A DNA stretch of 64,000 nt from Agrocybe praecox (Eukaryota; Basidiomycota; Agaricomycetes; Agaricales; Agrocybaceae), in contig OZ024851.1 of the NCBI GenBank assembly GCA_964017145.1, forward strand, positions 1,488,001 to 1,552,000, given 5' to 3'. Made by a program: the position numbers and the translations under genes. The notes under the pieces are model-generated. The model was given only the letters and a program-made list of their open reading frames with translations, searched no databases and had not been told where the DNA came from. Positions 37,044 to 47,860 of this stretch are shown in pieces; position 1 is the first letter of the stretch; the number at the start of each line of letters is the position of its first letter.

Positions 37044-38162
37044 GGCACCATGACACATGGTGCATGATGCCAGTGTCTTGGCTAGATCCTTCACTGTCTA
37101 TGACCCTGCCGATTTCATTCAACGTCAAGAATACTTACGCAATGATTTACGAATACACACATTTTACAGATGTTTTCCATGGATTCCTATGTTTAAATAG
37201 TTCAACGAACCAATGACACGCCTTTTCACAATCACCTGTATCTCATGGTCAGATCTTATCTTTCCAGCGGACTTGCATGATGTCATATCGTGCTCTAATT
37301 CTTTCTCGCTGTTGTGGGCAAGACTTTTGCTTACTAGTGACACATTCTACTTCTATTCTAAATGAAACCTGGTAGTATTGGGAGCGCCCATTCAACCAAG
37401 GAGTCGTCACCCGCGACGGTGCATTGGTTATAGCTATAATTTGCGGTGGGCTTCCAGAACGGCACTGATATTCACAGGCAGTTAACCAGTATATGTATTA
37501 GTGTTATTTGCGGCAATCTTTCCATACACCATACGGTAGAAGTAGCGAAAAGCAGATACAATATTTATGTAAGCGCCCAGTGAGGTTAGCTATTCATTTC
37601 CAAGCACATGCTAAGTGACCCTGTGATATGTTTTAGGTGGCCCATCTGCATTTTTTCCGTTTCAGTAATTTATTGTAATACACAAGCAGGAAGAGAGCAT
37701 CAATAGCATCCAGGGTTGCAGGATTATTAGGGAACATGCAAACCTTTGATTTCCGAGCGGGGGATGTATCGCAACGGAAACAGCGAGACTTGATATAGAG
37801 ATTGACATGTAGATTTAAATACAAGAAAAAGTTTCAAACTTATTGATCATTCGGTTAATAAATTGTCGGAAAATTCCGAAGCACGTTATAATGAGATACC
37901 GTTAAATGCCGTTTAAAATGTGTTCCGATTAGTCATAGATAACCCGGCCCGTCGTAACAGGTCTGCGCTGGCGGGCGAATTGAAGGACTTTCTGTTTTTT
38001 AATGGCTTAGATTCGTTTTGGTAAGTTTAGTCCGTTTTAAGGCGTCGTAGCACGTGATAACGGCTTGGGCAAATTTGCGACATTTTTACCGGTTCTATAA
38101 AATAAATTTACAACGTAGCTCAGAAAAATCCTGTTTGGGACGGGACGTTAACGTACATTTCG
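37044..38162. other. Intergenic; nothing recognised
   Basis: About 1.1 kb between the MFS stop and the MYND gene stop (convergent ends). A+T rich in parts; no ORF with motifs and no inverted repeat was found. Confidence 0.45.
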
Positions 38163-39891
38163 TCAGGCCTGTGACATTTGTTCGAGTTCTTTGCATTCTA
38201 TTTTGTGAGTTTTCCAATCGCTGTTCACCGACGGTGTGAGAGATTGCAGATGTAAACATAGAAACGCGAAACTTACTCTCGCTGGCAATTGCGATCACAG
38301 TAGAACACGGATTGACAAACCTCACACGTAGATTTTTTGTTGTTACGGACGCCCGAATTACGTGCAGGGCATGCCAGGTTACAACACTTTCTATCTGCGC
38401 GATACCTCTCGCGGATAGATTTGTCAGTTATTCCTAGCATTCGCGCCAATGTACCCCACTGTTGCACGAACTTCGTATCCCCACCAACTGGAACTTCCTC
38501 TTGAAGTGCGATCACAGTCGGAATGGTAATACGTTCGAAGGATATCCTCACGGCCTTGAGGAACTCTGGATTAGCGTGATACTTACACCCCGCCGTGTTT
38601 GTGCACTCCATGCTGTGCATTATGCGCTCGAGGATCTCACACCATTCGTCTGCATCATACGTGGAGCTTTTGTTCCCCAATTTGAATGCACTAGCCCCAA
38701 GCTCCACCATACATGTCGAATCCACCAGTAAAGTGAACATCATCATAGTGTCATCTGCGTATTGGAGCAGTTTCCTGCACATGGGTGACTTTTAGAAGAC
38801 CACGGTAAACAAAATATCAACAACTCACTGAGCAAAAATCCCAGCTTCGAGGAGTAATTCACTCGGCGAGATTTTTGAGCCAGCTTCAGGCTTAAATATA
38901 AGTCTGCGGACAGATGCCATTACTTGCTTGGGCATATGGGCTTCCAGCAGCTGCGTTCGGTAATGTTGATGGCGTACGAAATTGGACAAGGCCGAAATGT
39001 CTAAGCATAGCTGTTCGGTCGACATTTTCTTGTTCTTTAACGCAAAGTTGATTTGGGATACGAATGTAGTGATTTTGAAAGCCTTCAACGAACTGTCAAA
39101 GAAATCATCCCCGGAAGCATGTTGTTGACTCATGAACAGGGACATAACGGCTTTCGTAGGTGCCATGCGGCTCGGGCAATCAGGGGAAGTATTTAACCAA
39201 CAAGTCAAAACAATTTTAGCAGTCTTTTCATTTTGCATTGCTCTGTAATACGTATTCCACATATTAGTCCCCTAATTCACCCCCCAAATTTATACATATA
39301 CGTACTTGGTTGTCGCAGGGTCCCGAGCGAGGTAGTTGATGTATTTCCCAGCAATACTTCTTCTCCCATCATTCGCTGGCCCAGGTTTAGTGAGGAATGG
39401 CATCTCTTTGGTAAGAACATCGATGATCTCCCTTTGCTTTGAGAACATCTCTCGTAAGATAATGACATCCTCCGGGACATTTTCGGAATCAGTTTGGTAT
39501 ATCCCCGCGCAGATATTGATAAGTCCCATCATTGGGTATTCCCAAAATCGTTTGCCTTCACCATTACTTGATTTTCCGTCAATAATAAGACGGTAGTGAG
39601 CCCCGAGCGACGATACAAATGCCTAGTCATGGAAATTCCCGAAATTTGGTTCATGAACTGGGAAGTCGGATCATCTTTGGAGGCTGCTATCACGGCTTGT
39701 CGTGGTGACAAGCGCGCCAGTCTGCGTTGAGCAATAACGGTGGGACATTTATCGAATGTGCAGTGACAATCTTCGGAGGTGTCAGGCAGGAATTCCATGG
39801 ATGGCTCCAGATGAACGACTGTGGTTTTGTCTGAGGCTTGACAAGGAAACAGACAAGGAACAGAAATCGCAATGTGGCCCTGAGTCAGCAT
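38163..39891 (-). pseudogene. MYND zinc-finger protein with an apparent frameshift in exon 1
   Basis: Fungal MYND-finger protein. The C-terminus carries the zinc-binding set CCNLAC ... CEVCQSVFYCDRNCQRDDWKTHKIEC, completed by a last exon ending 38163. The middle is helical (EEVPVGGDTKFVQQWGTLAR, ESLLEA-type repeats) without a second domain. The start is ATG at 39891. Exon 1 reads FMNQISGISMTR in one frame to about 39625. The next conserved stretch, SSLGAHYRLIIDGKSSNGEG, then FWEYPMMGLINICAG, continues in another frame with no intron able to bridge it. A diverged duplicate of this region (43997-44076) is two bases shorter at this point and stays in frame, so an indel at about 39612-39624 is likely. 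Downstream introns after RDPATTK and after EAGIFAQ are clean. It is a recent pseudogene or a base-calling error. Confidence 0.65.
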
Positions 39892-40152
39892 CGGAGTTGC
39901 TTAAGTTACATATGTAAATAGTATTATATTTTGATGGATTGTTGATTGTATCTTATCAGATTTGATTATTTGATTATTCTCAGATAAACTTGATGTTCAG
40001 TTGGAACGTCAGTACACTTGACTGGTAGCCAGTGGATTTGACACTTGAAAGTAGATCTCCAAGCTTAAAATCGTCCGCCGAAAAGTTCAGAATCAGTGAA
40101 TTTCCAGGATTCCATTTCAACATCCTCATCGGGCTTGTCTCATCGTCCGTTC
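39751..40152. repeat. Duplicated block: 5' end and upstream region of the MYND gene (source copy)
   Basis: This interval matches 45114-45488 along nearly its whole length, with scattered substitutions and small indels. It covers the first coding codons of the MYND gene and about 260 bp upstream. A plus-strand open frame at 40032-40319 is kept open in the second copy despite an 18-bp (in-frame) insertion there. Neither copy has a clear ATG for that frame. Confidence 0.75.
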
Positions 40153-41150
40153 CAAGACTTATAATACTTATTCGAGATACCACGGCGGCTGGATCCGAGA
40201 CTAATCAAACTTTGAACATCGATATTGAGCCAGAGAACAACGCAGATGCCTCGGTTGCTACCATAATCAAATCAAGTATAAAGAATTTGGGGCTCTTATG
40301 GTACTACTTGATCTTCTGATGTTTCTGATGGTCTATAGAAACTTTAAGGATTATGCGTGTATATATGAGCATGGCAATACGACGTAGGCACGGAGGTCAG
40401 CTTATAACTATCGAGAAGATGAATACGTAGAGATAGAAGACTTCATTATAGATATCAGCGCTCGGCACTCGGCAAACTGCTTATCGAATGAAGGCGGATA
40501 GTACAGCTTCAAAAGCCTCAGAAGCACTGAGAACGACCATCATATGGTAAAATTTGAAGGTTGACAGTCGGAACTATCTTTAGTTATAGCCTGGTGGGAA
40601 AATATTGCTCCCATGACGGTACACATTCCGAGATTCGATGATGGACCATACTAAGCCTTAGCTGGAGAACAGGCTGGGAAAAAAAGAGAAAGGTGGGTCC
40701 CAATTTTGCATTTCCCTCGATTCGTCAAGGTTGCAAGCGTCCGTTCAAGCCCGCTTAACTTCAGCATCCTGACTTATAATAATAAATTGTGTTAAATGGC
40801 CATATGTTAGTTAGTGGCCTCATTCCCTGCTTTGATAAAAATCTGATTTGGAAAACTTTCTGAAGTGAGTTTTCGTTCAACATCGTCAGCTTGAAAAGAA
40901 ATTCGTTTAAGCGACCCGAAATTGGACGCGCAACTTGCAGTTCGACTGGTTTGACAATACCCTTTCACACGTGTCACAAAGTCGATTTGGTTGGATTCAA
41001 TTAGTATCTGATTCCCACGGAATTAACTCAGCTCGTGCAGTGTATGCATCAGCATCAGATATTGAGGTGCGCCTCTGTACGAGAAATACATCGGGAACAC
41101 TTTGGTTGCTCACACAAAACAACTTGAGCGTCATTAATTTTGATACAATA
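39892..41150. other. Intergenic between MYND gene and MITE
   Basis: Apart from the duplicated block ending at 40152, no gene is supported. The plus-strand frame through 40319 (DTTAAGSETNQTLNIDIEPE) is protein-like in composition but isolated. 40320-40934 has only short open frames. Confidence 0.4.
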
Positions 41151-41580
41151 GGGGAATTCACAGTAACCAACTTTTGATTCCCACTTTTGTCCCGATCATG
41201 AAAAAGTTGGGAACCAAAAGTTGGCCAACTTCCGAAAGCACGACTTTCGGTCCAACTTTTGATGGCCAACTTTTACACCCAAGATGACTGTTTTACCTCT
41301 AACTCATTCAATTATGACACTTTCCCTTTGATATTTTCGAACTTTGTGTATTGTAGTCTTGCTAATATGAATGTCAAAAAAGTTCACGATTAATAGTCAG
41401 AGATCAAACGTGAAAGAATTAGTTTCCGTCCATTGCAGTAAGTTTGATCAACTTTTGGCGGCTAGCGGGCCATTCAGACCATCTCGTCCGACTTTGATGT
41501 CAACTTGTCCAAAGTTGGCAAAAAAGTTGAGCCAAAAGTTGAAGCAAAGTTGGCCAAAAGTTGGCTACTGTGAATTCCCC
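41151..41580. mobile_element. 430-bp MITE with 27-bp TIRs and TA target duplication
   Basis: Terminal inverted repeats start GGGGAATTCACAGTA at 41151 and end with the complement at 41580. They match over about 27 bp with one mismatch. A TA dinucleotide lies directly outside each end (41149-41150 and 41581-41582), the hallmark of Tc1/mariner-type insertion. The inside is non-coding and built from about ten copies of CAAAAGTTGG-like units in both orientations, so a strong hairpin can form. It sits about 245 bp upstream of the DUF6534 gene start. Non-autonomous; no transposase of this kind is in the window. Confidence 0.88.
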
Positions 41581-41826
41581 TAATATCATAATGACCAAAG
41601 ATTCCATTGCTTCTGCGTCTGATATATAGAATTGAGGAGCTAACCAAATTCAACTTGAAGAGCAGCGAGTTTTGCCACTCTAATTAGAGCTTTGGTGCTG
41701 TTCCTTGGGTTGGACAATGATAGGAATTATAATTAGCGATAGAGGTACTTGGTGTTCTATAAGAGCGGATGGGTGGTTGTCAGTTTGAGTATCCCCGCCA
41801 CTTCTACCTTCTGCCACAAGATAATC

Positions 41827-43520
41827 ATGTCGGATAATTCAACTTCCGTGCAGCCTCTTATTCTGCCACCAGTGACAAGAACGGTGTACGTACGCATATT
41901 ACTCAAATGGTTCAACCAATACTAATACCAAATGTCTGATCAGTATAGGACCTTTAGTAAGTATTAACCTTGGAAATCGAGCGCAGTCCCAACGTCTGAT
42001 AATTGCATTTCCGTGGATAGGTTATAGCTTCCTGGCTTAATTGGATGTTCATGGGTACCCTGATCGTCCAAACATGTGCATAATTTATTTATACGCGGCT
42101 TAGGGAATTTTGAGTTCATACTTATTTTATTTTTACAGATTTCTACCACTATAGCTTCTCAAAGGATAGAAAATGGCTACGCGTTCTCGGTAAGAGTTCT
42201 GTAGCTGTTAATGGCATGAATTTGAGCTAAATACACCATCCAAAGTCTATTCAGTTGTCGCCATTGACATAGCACAGACCCTTGTCACGAGCCATGAGAT
42301 ATGGTTTTTCACGGTGGCGAACTGGAACCACGAGAGTGTGCTTTTGCGATCCCCATGGAGCGCAGCCACTCTTCCGATTTTTGCAGGTCTAGGTAGGTTA
42401 AAGAAACATTCATCTCGTATTATAACTTACTAAATACATATCAAGTTTCTTGTATCGTGCAGTCATTCTATGCTTGGTCCGTCCTCTGTCGACGTTTTTC
42501 TCTCCCCAGCGACGTAGTATTTAGACCACTCATATAGGCGTATCGGGGTTCTTTCCAATGCCAATTATATGATAGGGCTGGCCATTCTGATCACTCTAGT
42601 ACGCCTGACATCAAACATCTCTTGATTTCATATCCTGAATCTTTGGAATGATGCACAGGTCTCATGGTCGCAGGCCCTTTGTGTGATCGTAGCTTCCATC
42701 ATAGTACGCCTACATCTTCTCGAAGTCTTCTTTTCTGTTGTAGTGCTGATATTTCTGATTTTAGATCCAGTTTATTCCCACTCAGGAGAAGCTTCTTCAA
42801 TTGCATCCGTATTTTTCGGTAAGTGCATGTCAACCCGGTTGCGACAGATACTCATATGCACCAGTACTGGCTAGCTGGAAGTTTCGTTGCAGATATTTTG
42901 ATCGCTGGCGGCATGATTCATATCGTGAGTCTATTATTATACTATTCACATCAGGCTCGATTATGATACGGTACATCAGTTACTCAAAGCAAGATCAAAC
43001 ACGCCAATAGTGCATACGGAGGGAATGGTAAACAGACTGATTATAAATTCAATTCAGACTGGTCTGGTCACGTCGGTTTGTGCTGGTGTCGACTTGGCGC
43101 TCTTCGTCACTTACACATGTAACAATTACCACTGGTTAATCAGTACATACATTCTTGGAAAGCTGTAAGCCATCTGTCTTATTTCTGGTCACCGTAGCTC
43201 TGACATTATCTTCACGTAACGGCAGCTACACAAACAGTTTGCTGGCGACGTTGAATAGCCGCAGGACTATAAAGCCGTTAAATAGCTCTTCTGAATACTC
43301 CTCCCACCCTGAATCGTTTGGTATGCGTTTACAGGTATCGAAAACCATCGAACGAGTGACTGACTCTGGCACCCTCAATGGAAATTGGACTGGGGGGAAA
43401 TTCGACCTTAAAAGTACAGTGCGTCAAGTTTTACTGCTAAGACAGCCCATAAGCAAGACTAACATCAACCATTCACATTCACGCAGCAGAGCGTTGATCT
43501 TGAATCTAAGTCAAGGCTAA
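41827..43520 (+). CDS. DUF6534-type multi-pass membrane protein
   Basis: Mushroom-specific seven-helix-like membrane protein of unknown function. Exons can be followed through MSDNSTSVQPLILPPVTRT, FYHYSFSKDRKWLRVL, VYSVVAIDIAQTLVTSHEIW, IFAGLVSCIVQSFYAWSVL, RIGVLSNANYMIGLAILITL, YWLAGSFVADILIAGGMIHI and TGLVTSVCAGVDLALFVTY. The family signature LYTNSLLATLNSR follows the last membrane segment. A hydrophilic Ser/Thr-rich tail ends at 43520. The early joins (exon GGACCTTTA near 41947 and the one around 42490-42535) are uncertain, and one helix near the TM5-TM6 loop looks shortened (LLKARSNTPIVHTEGM). The gene may be intact or slightly eroded. The promoter region carries the MITE. Confidence 0.75.
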
Positions 43521-43996
43521 GAGAGGAGGCAATATGATAGCTTATAGCATTTCAATTATATCTTTGAATGTATCATGTGCTGAGATGGAATTGTCTCAAC
43601 TATTTCTAACTTGAATCAGACGCCGTTTTTGTGTGCGCTTAATTCGTTTCGCCCCTTTAATTTTAGGCTTGAGTGCAAGCTTGAGCCTGAGTCTGTGCCT
43701 CGACAAACGATGTTAATGATAAACAGTAGATATCACGGGGCTTCTCAGTATCGTCATAGTACGAATTACTATACCTTGATAGTACGGAACTAAATAATTA
43801 CAGGGGTATGAGTAAATGTAAACATAAAGAGAACACACCTAAGTGTCATTATGGTACGTGAAGAGAAGGGAAATGCTCGCTATGAGCAAGCAACAAAACA
43901 TCGATAGTAAATATGGCGGTCATTTAGGGTAAGTTTTCCCGCGCACCGCTCATTTACCCTTTCCGCGCAACGTTAGGGCCAAATTAGGTCTAAATC
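43521..43996. other. Intergenic; nothing recognised
   Basis: About 475 bp 3' of the DUF6534 gene up to the first MYND duplicate fragment. No motif-bearing ORF or repeat. Confidence 0.4.
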
Positions 43997-44076
43997 ATCC
44001 CGAGCGACGATAAAGGCCTAGTCATAGCAATCCTCGAAATTTGGTTCATGAACTGGGAAGTCGGATCCTCTTTGGA
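43997..44076 (-). pseudogene. Fragment A of the duplicated MYND gene exon
   Basis: Matches 39600-39681 (coding DPTSQFMNQIS on the minus strand). Identity stops abruptly at 44076 in front of unrelated DNA. It is two bases shorter than the source in the MTR-x-x-S segment and so stays in frame. Together with fragment B it shows a copy split by an insertion of about 1.04 kb with loss of about 70 bp. Confidence 0.75.
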
Positions 44077-44492
44077 CACACAGTACCAATATACTGTACC
44101 ATACAATACGGCCCTACGGACAGTGGCATTGCTTCGTGTGATACGAGGTCAGAGTGCGCCTAAATTTGGCCTTTGGGAAAGGAGAACCGAATATGGAAAT
44201 CTCTTACGCGGCGAATCCTACGCTCTGATTGGCTCTCACAACGGACTGGTACTTTTCGACTTTGTACTTTCGAGTTCGGTAATCCTGGCGTCTCCGGCCT
44301 AACCGACTCTTCATCCGACCTGACATTTAACTTTTACACATACCTTTTATTCGATAGAACTTACGTTTAAACTGTTCTCTGAATTAATTGATGCGATACG
44401 GCTGATAATTGCATTGCATTTACATATATCTACGAACATTTGTAAACTACATAGCGTCGGCAGAATGATAGGCGTTAGAAATGAGCTCGAGT

Positions 44493-44792
44493 GCCAGCTC
44501 AATGCGTGCCTCTACTTACTATGGGCCTTCAACGAGAAACGGCCGGAAGAGGTTCCATGGCAGTCTATACCCAGATAGTATTTACCACGATCCTTGAGAG
44601 AATATTCTTCCATGCTGTACCGACTGCCTTGTGGGTGATCGGCACGCTGCTCATCATTAGCTCGGTGTTGTATGTTGCTGTAAGTCATCTATTTTATTCC
44701 GATATTTAAATCCATCATTGAGGACTTACCTTCACGTTTTCGTACAGCTGACAAAGGAAAGGAGAAAGGAAAAGAAAGGCCTTCTGCGATGA
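44493..44792 (+). pseudogene. 3' fragment of an EamA/DMT-family transporter gene
   Basis: About 85 codons recognisable as the end of a drug/metabolite transporter: LLTMGLQRETAGRGSMAVYTQIVFTT, LERIFFHAVPTALWVIGT, IISSVLYVA, then a GT-AG intron and LTKERRKEKKGLLR to the stop at 44790-44792. The eight or so N-terminal helices expected for the family are absent upstream, so only the last two remain. It lies inside the sequence that splits the MYND duplicate, so it was probably moved as a fragment. Confidence 0.7.
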
Positions 44793-45113
44793 GCATGACG
44801 ACGACGAGCGGTATAGCGATGAACGAGAGGGTTGGAGAGGAGTATACTTAATCGAAGCTGAAGAAGTCTTCTTTGAAGTCGTATAAAATGGAGGTGGTAC
44901 AAGAGATGGAAGAAGACTGGCGGGGGACGATCTTGACGAAGAAAAGGAAAAGGATTCGCGGCGGGTCCGGTTTGATGAACATGCGAGATAATCATTATTA
45001 ATTTTAAAACCTTGGACAGCCTACTAAACGAGGATTACTTACGCCCACGATACAATTTAGTACGTTACTTATTGACTGTTAGGTCACATGGTATTATGTA
45101 GTGCACTTACCTG

Positions 45114-45488
45114 ATCGAATGTGCAGTCACAATCTTCGGGGGTGTCAGGCAGGAAATCCATTGATGGCTTCAGATGAACGACTGTGGTTTTGTCTGAGAC
45201 TTGACAAATAAACAGACACAACCTGTGTCCTATGGTTTGACTGACTTAGGATCAGGGTTGTTTACATATAGAGTATATGTAGTATTATCTTATCAGATAT
45301 GATTATTTAATTATGCTCAGATGGAACGTCAGTACACTAGCCATTGAATTTGACACTTGAAAGTAGAGGATCCGAGCACACAAGATCTCCAAGCTTGAAA
45401 CTGTCCGCCAAAAAGTTCAGAATCAGTGAATTTTCAGGATTCCATTTCAACATCCTCATCAGGCTTGTCTCCGAGTCGTTGTCCGTTC
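45114..45488 (-). pseudogene. Fragment B of the duplicated MYND gene (5' coding end and upstream)
   Basis: Near copy of 39751-40152. Coding resemblance is kept (SDKTTVVHLKPSMDFLPDT), but the original start codon is changed. At the broken edge the frame runs into CAG|GTAAGT, a consensus splice donor, which the source gene does not have at that place. Upstream homology ends at 45488, beside the snurportin gene. Confidence 0.75.
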
Positions 45489-47340
45489 ATTTGGCCCATA
45501 CCTGTCTCCAAAATGGTAGGGTTAGGAATCTGCCTCGATAAGCGTCTCCGTACCAGCCTTGTGTACAAAGGGAGAAAAAAGGAGAACAGTCAACTACTGC
45601 ATGCCTATCTGAACAGCACAAGTTAACCCACCTTCGAAACAAATCCAATGGGCCTTCTTTCACTACCCCATCTTCATGGGCATCATCATATCCCTTGATC
45701 GGCACCCAACTGCTCAAGGGGCTCGTACCAGGTTCATAACTCGCCTCAGAAACATACAACAGCATCCCATCTGGTTCGACGCGAGCTGAAGCAGGCGTGA
45801 GTGTTATTTGTAGTTTTGAACTCGAACTCGAACTTGTAGCCTGGTGAGAACTGAACGAAAAAGGCGAATTCACATCTAGAGGTTCGACTTCCATCGTTAG
45901 CAGAGAAGAGGCACTACTACCGACCGGTATAGACACTTTAACGTCTCGCCACATCCTCGCTGCGGGTATAACCTCGTGTTCAAGATTTGATAGCGTCGTG
46001 TTTGAGTGATACGGAACGGGGATGAAGGAAGTGGGGTATGAGAAATGATATTTTGGCGCAGAGTTCGATCCAGAGGTCGCTTCAGACGATTGCAGAGTTA
46101 GGAAGTTTATAGAAGCAGGAGGAGGGGTATCCGCCAACTCTGAAAGTCGCGTATCACGCCACCAGAACCTAAAAAAACCATGCAAAGGAACACCTCTTAA
46201 TGTTCGCGTTTTTTGGTCCCTGAAAAATCAAGGGAACTTGACTCTAAATTGTTCACCTACCTGAAACCTGCTTCGCAATCAGCCACATCTTGCCCTTTCC
46301 ATTTCACGACGTCCAATACGTGTAAAATCCCATTTTCTCTCCACCGACTGTCTAAGATGCAGTCTAGTACGGTAAGGGGCGGTAGAGCAGAAGGAAAACG
46401 TGCAAGAAGTCCTTTACCGAGGAGGCGTGACCTGAGAGTGGTGTTCGGTACTAATAAATAAAATAGAAATTAGTACGTCTTTGGTGTTTGTTCCTTTGAA
46501 TATAGTCATGATACGAACCAACTCCTGATACTCCAGCTGATTGTTGAGTCACCGCCAGACATCGTTTACCAACCGGTACAGGTGCAACCGCCACCCACCC
46601 ACTTTCAAGATCCTCGGGCAATCCATCCATTGCATTGTCATCATGCGAGTCGTAAGAATTAGGGGGGTGCAAATCCCAAGGCACATCGGCGTTCATTTCC
46701 AGCAATTCCGCATACATACAGCGATCGGCCCATTTCGAAGGTTTGTTCTTGTTCGAACGCCGTTTATTTTTGTTGCTGGGACGCTTTTTCTTCGATGTTG
46801 GAGATGTATTCGAAATGGATGCAGGCGTTCCCCCATTGATTTTAGTAGTAAGGTTCGGTGTGGTTGAAAAAGAAGGGGACGCGTTTACGTTGGAGCTGAA
46901 TTCATACAGTGAAGATGCATTCTCTTGCGAGAGCATAGAAGCGTATTGCGCTACAGAAGTCGGCGCCACAGTGAAACCATCCTCCGCAGTGGCAATGGTT
47001 TCGGCGTCAGCATTTTCATCGTCCGACTCCAAGGTCAAGTCAGCAAATATGTCAAGCTGGCGCGTCGAATCTACCCTTTGAGCACGTCGCTACAATTTTG
47101 CGGAATTTCCGTCGTTAACACACGTATACAATGGGAGAAATAAGATAAACGACAGACGCGTTTCTGATCTTCAAGGGCCTGCCTCCTCCAAATAATCAAC
47201 TAACTGTCCATCCAAAACAGCAGAACATATGATTTTTATACCTTATTTCTACGTGCGTCTTGAGAAACGAGCTTGTCCCTTATCGTGGTAGGAGGGAGCT
47301 TATACGATGATTTCCTATCTGGATTCAAGGCGAATGACAT
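45487..47340 (-). CDS. Snurportin-1 homologue (m3G-cap snRNP import adaptor)
   Basis: Adaptor linking trimethylguanosine-capped U snRNPs to importin-beta. The N-terminus (MSFALNPDRKSSYKLPPTTI) and a 21-nt exon (47158-47178, ALEDQKR) lead to RRRAQRVDSTRQLDIFADLTL, matching the importin-beta-binding region followed by the conserved R-Q-L-D-x-F-A-x-L. The cap-binding core is visible: SGWVAVAPVPVGKRCLAV, LGKGLLARFPSALPPLTVLD, ILHVLDVVKWKGQDVADCEA, FRFWWRDTRLSEL and VEPDGMLLYVSEASYEPGTSPLSSWVP. A low-complexity Ser/Lys-rich insert sits before the core. The 3' end is ambiguous: reading through gives a stop at 45487, whereas a GT-AG intron after LDLFRRW (45627 inward) would put a stop at 45594-45596. 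The longer reading enters the MYND-derived duplicate, so the shorter is preferred. Confidence 0.85.
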
Positions 47341-47860
47341 GATGGTGGTCAGTGGCAGAGGCAGACGGGCTGCACGTGTTTTTAATCTATAACGTAAGCT
47401 TATTACGACAATTCAAGTTCCCACGATTCGGATTAGTGAAGCGAGAGGTGTCAAGCACGACCAAACAAGCCATTGTTTGCGGTTACCAACGGTTACCTCT
47501 GTTCTTTGGACAGGACAGTGTTAACTTTGAACAATGAGAGTTCATTATGCGTTTTCATATAAGTAAGGCGTCTAAATTCTACTCAAAATCCCACAACAGG
47601 TTCCCTCCTGAACAACTCATTTATCCCTTGCATTCGCTCTAGCATCTCAATTTTCGTACTATTACCCTTCAAATACAAAGGTCCGTTGCATAGCCTTTAA
47701 CCATATCCTTTCCTTTCCTCATCGTGCTTACCTTTATCACAGGACCTCTTGATTGAATAATTCTTTGCATTATCTTTACGACTTTTACAACCTTTCGAAT
47801 CGCCGGTCGACCACATTCACGTTTTATTTCACGACTATTTGCACCATCTTAACGACTGCA
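47341..47860. promoter_or_regulatory. Shared divergent promoter region, snurportin / BTG-like gene
   Basis: 520 bp between divergent start codons at 47340 (minus) and 47861 (plus). C+T rich close to the BTG-like start (47580-47850), typical of a long 5' leader. No TATA assigned. Confidence 0.45.

Noticed and set aside
41827..42180. Possible pseudogene status of the DUF6534 gene because of odd early exons
   Set aside because: An in-frame path through FYHYSFSKDRKWLRVL exists and later exons are clean, so decay is not demonstrated.
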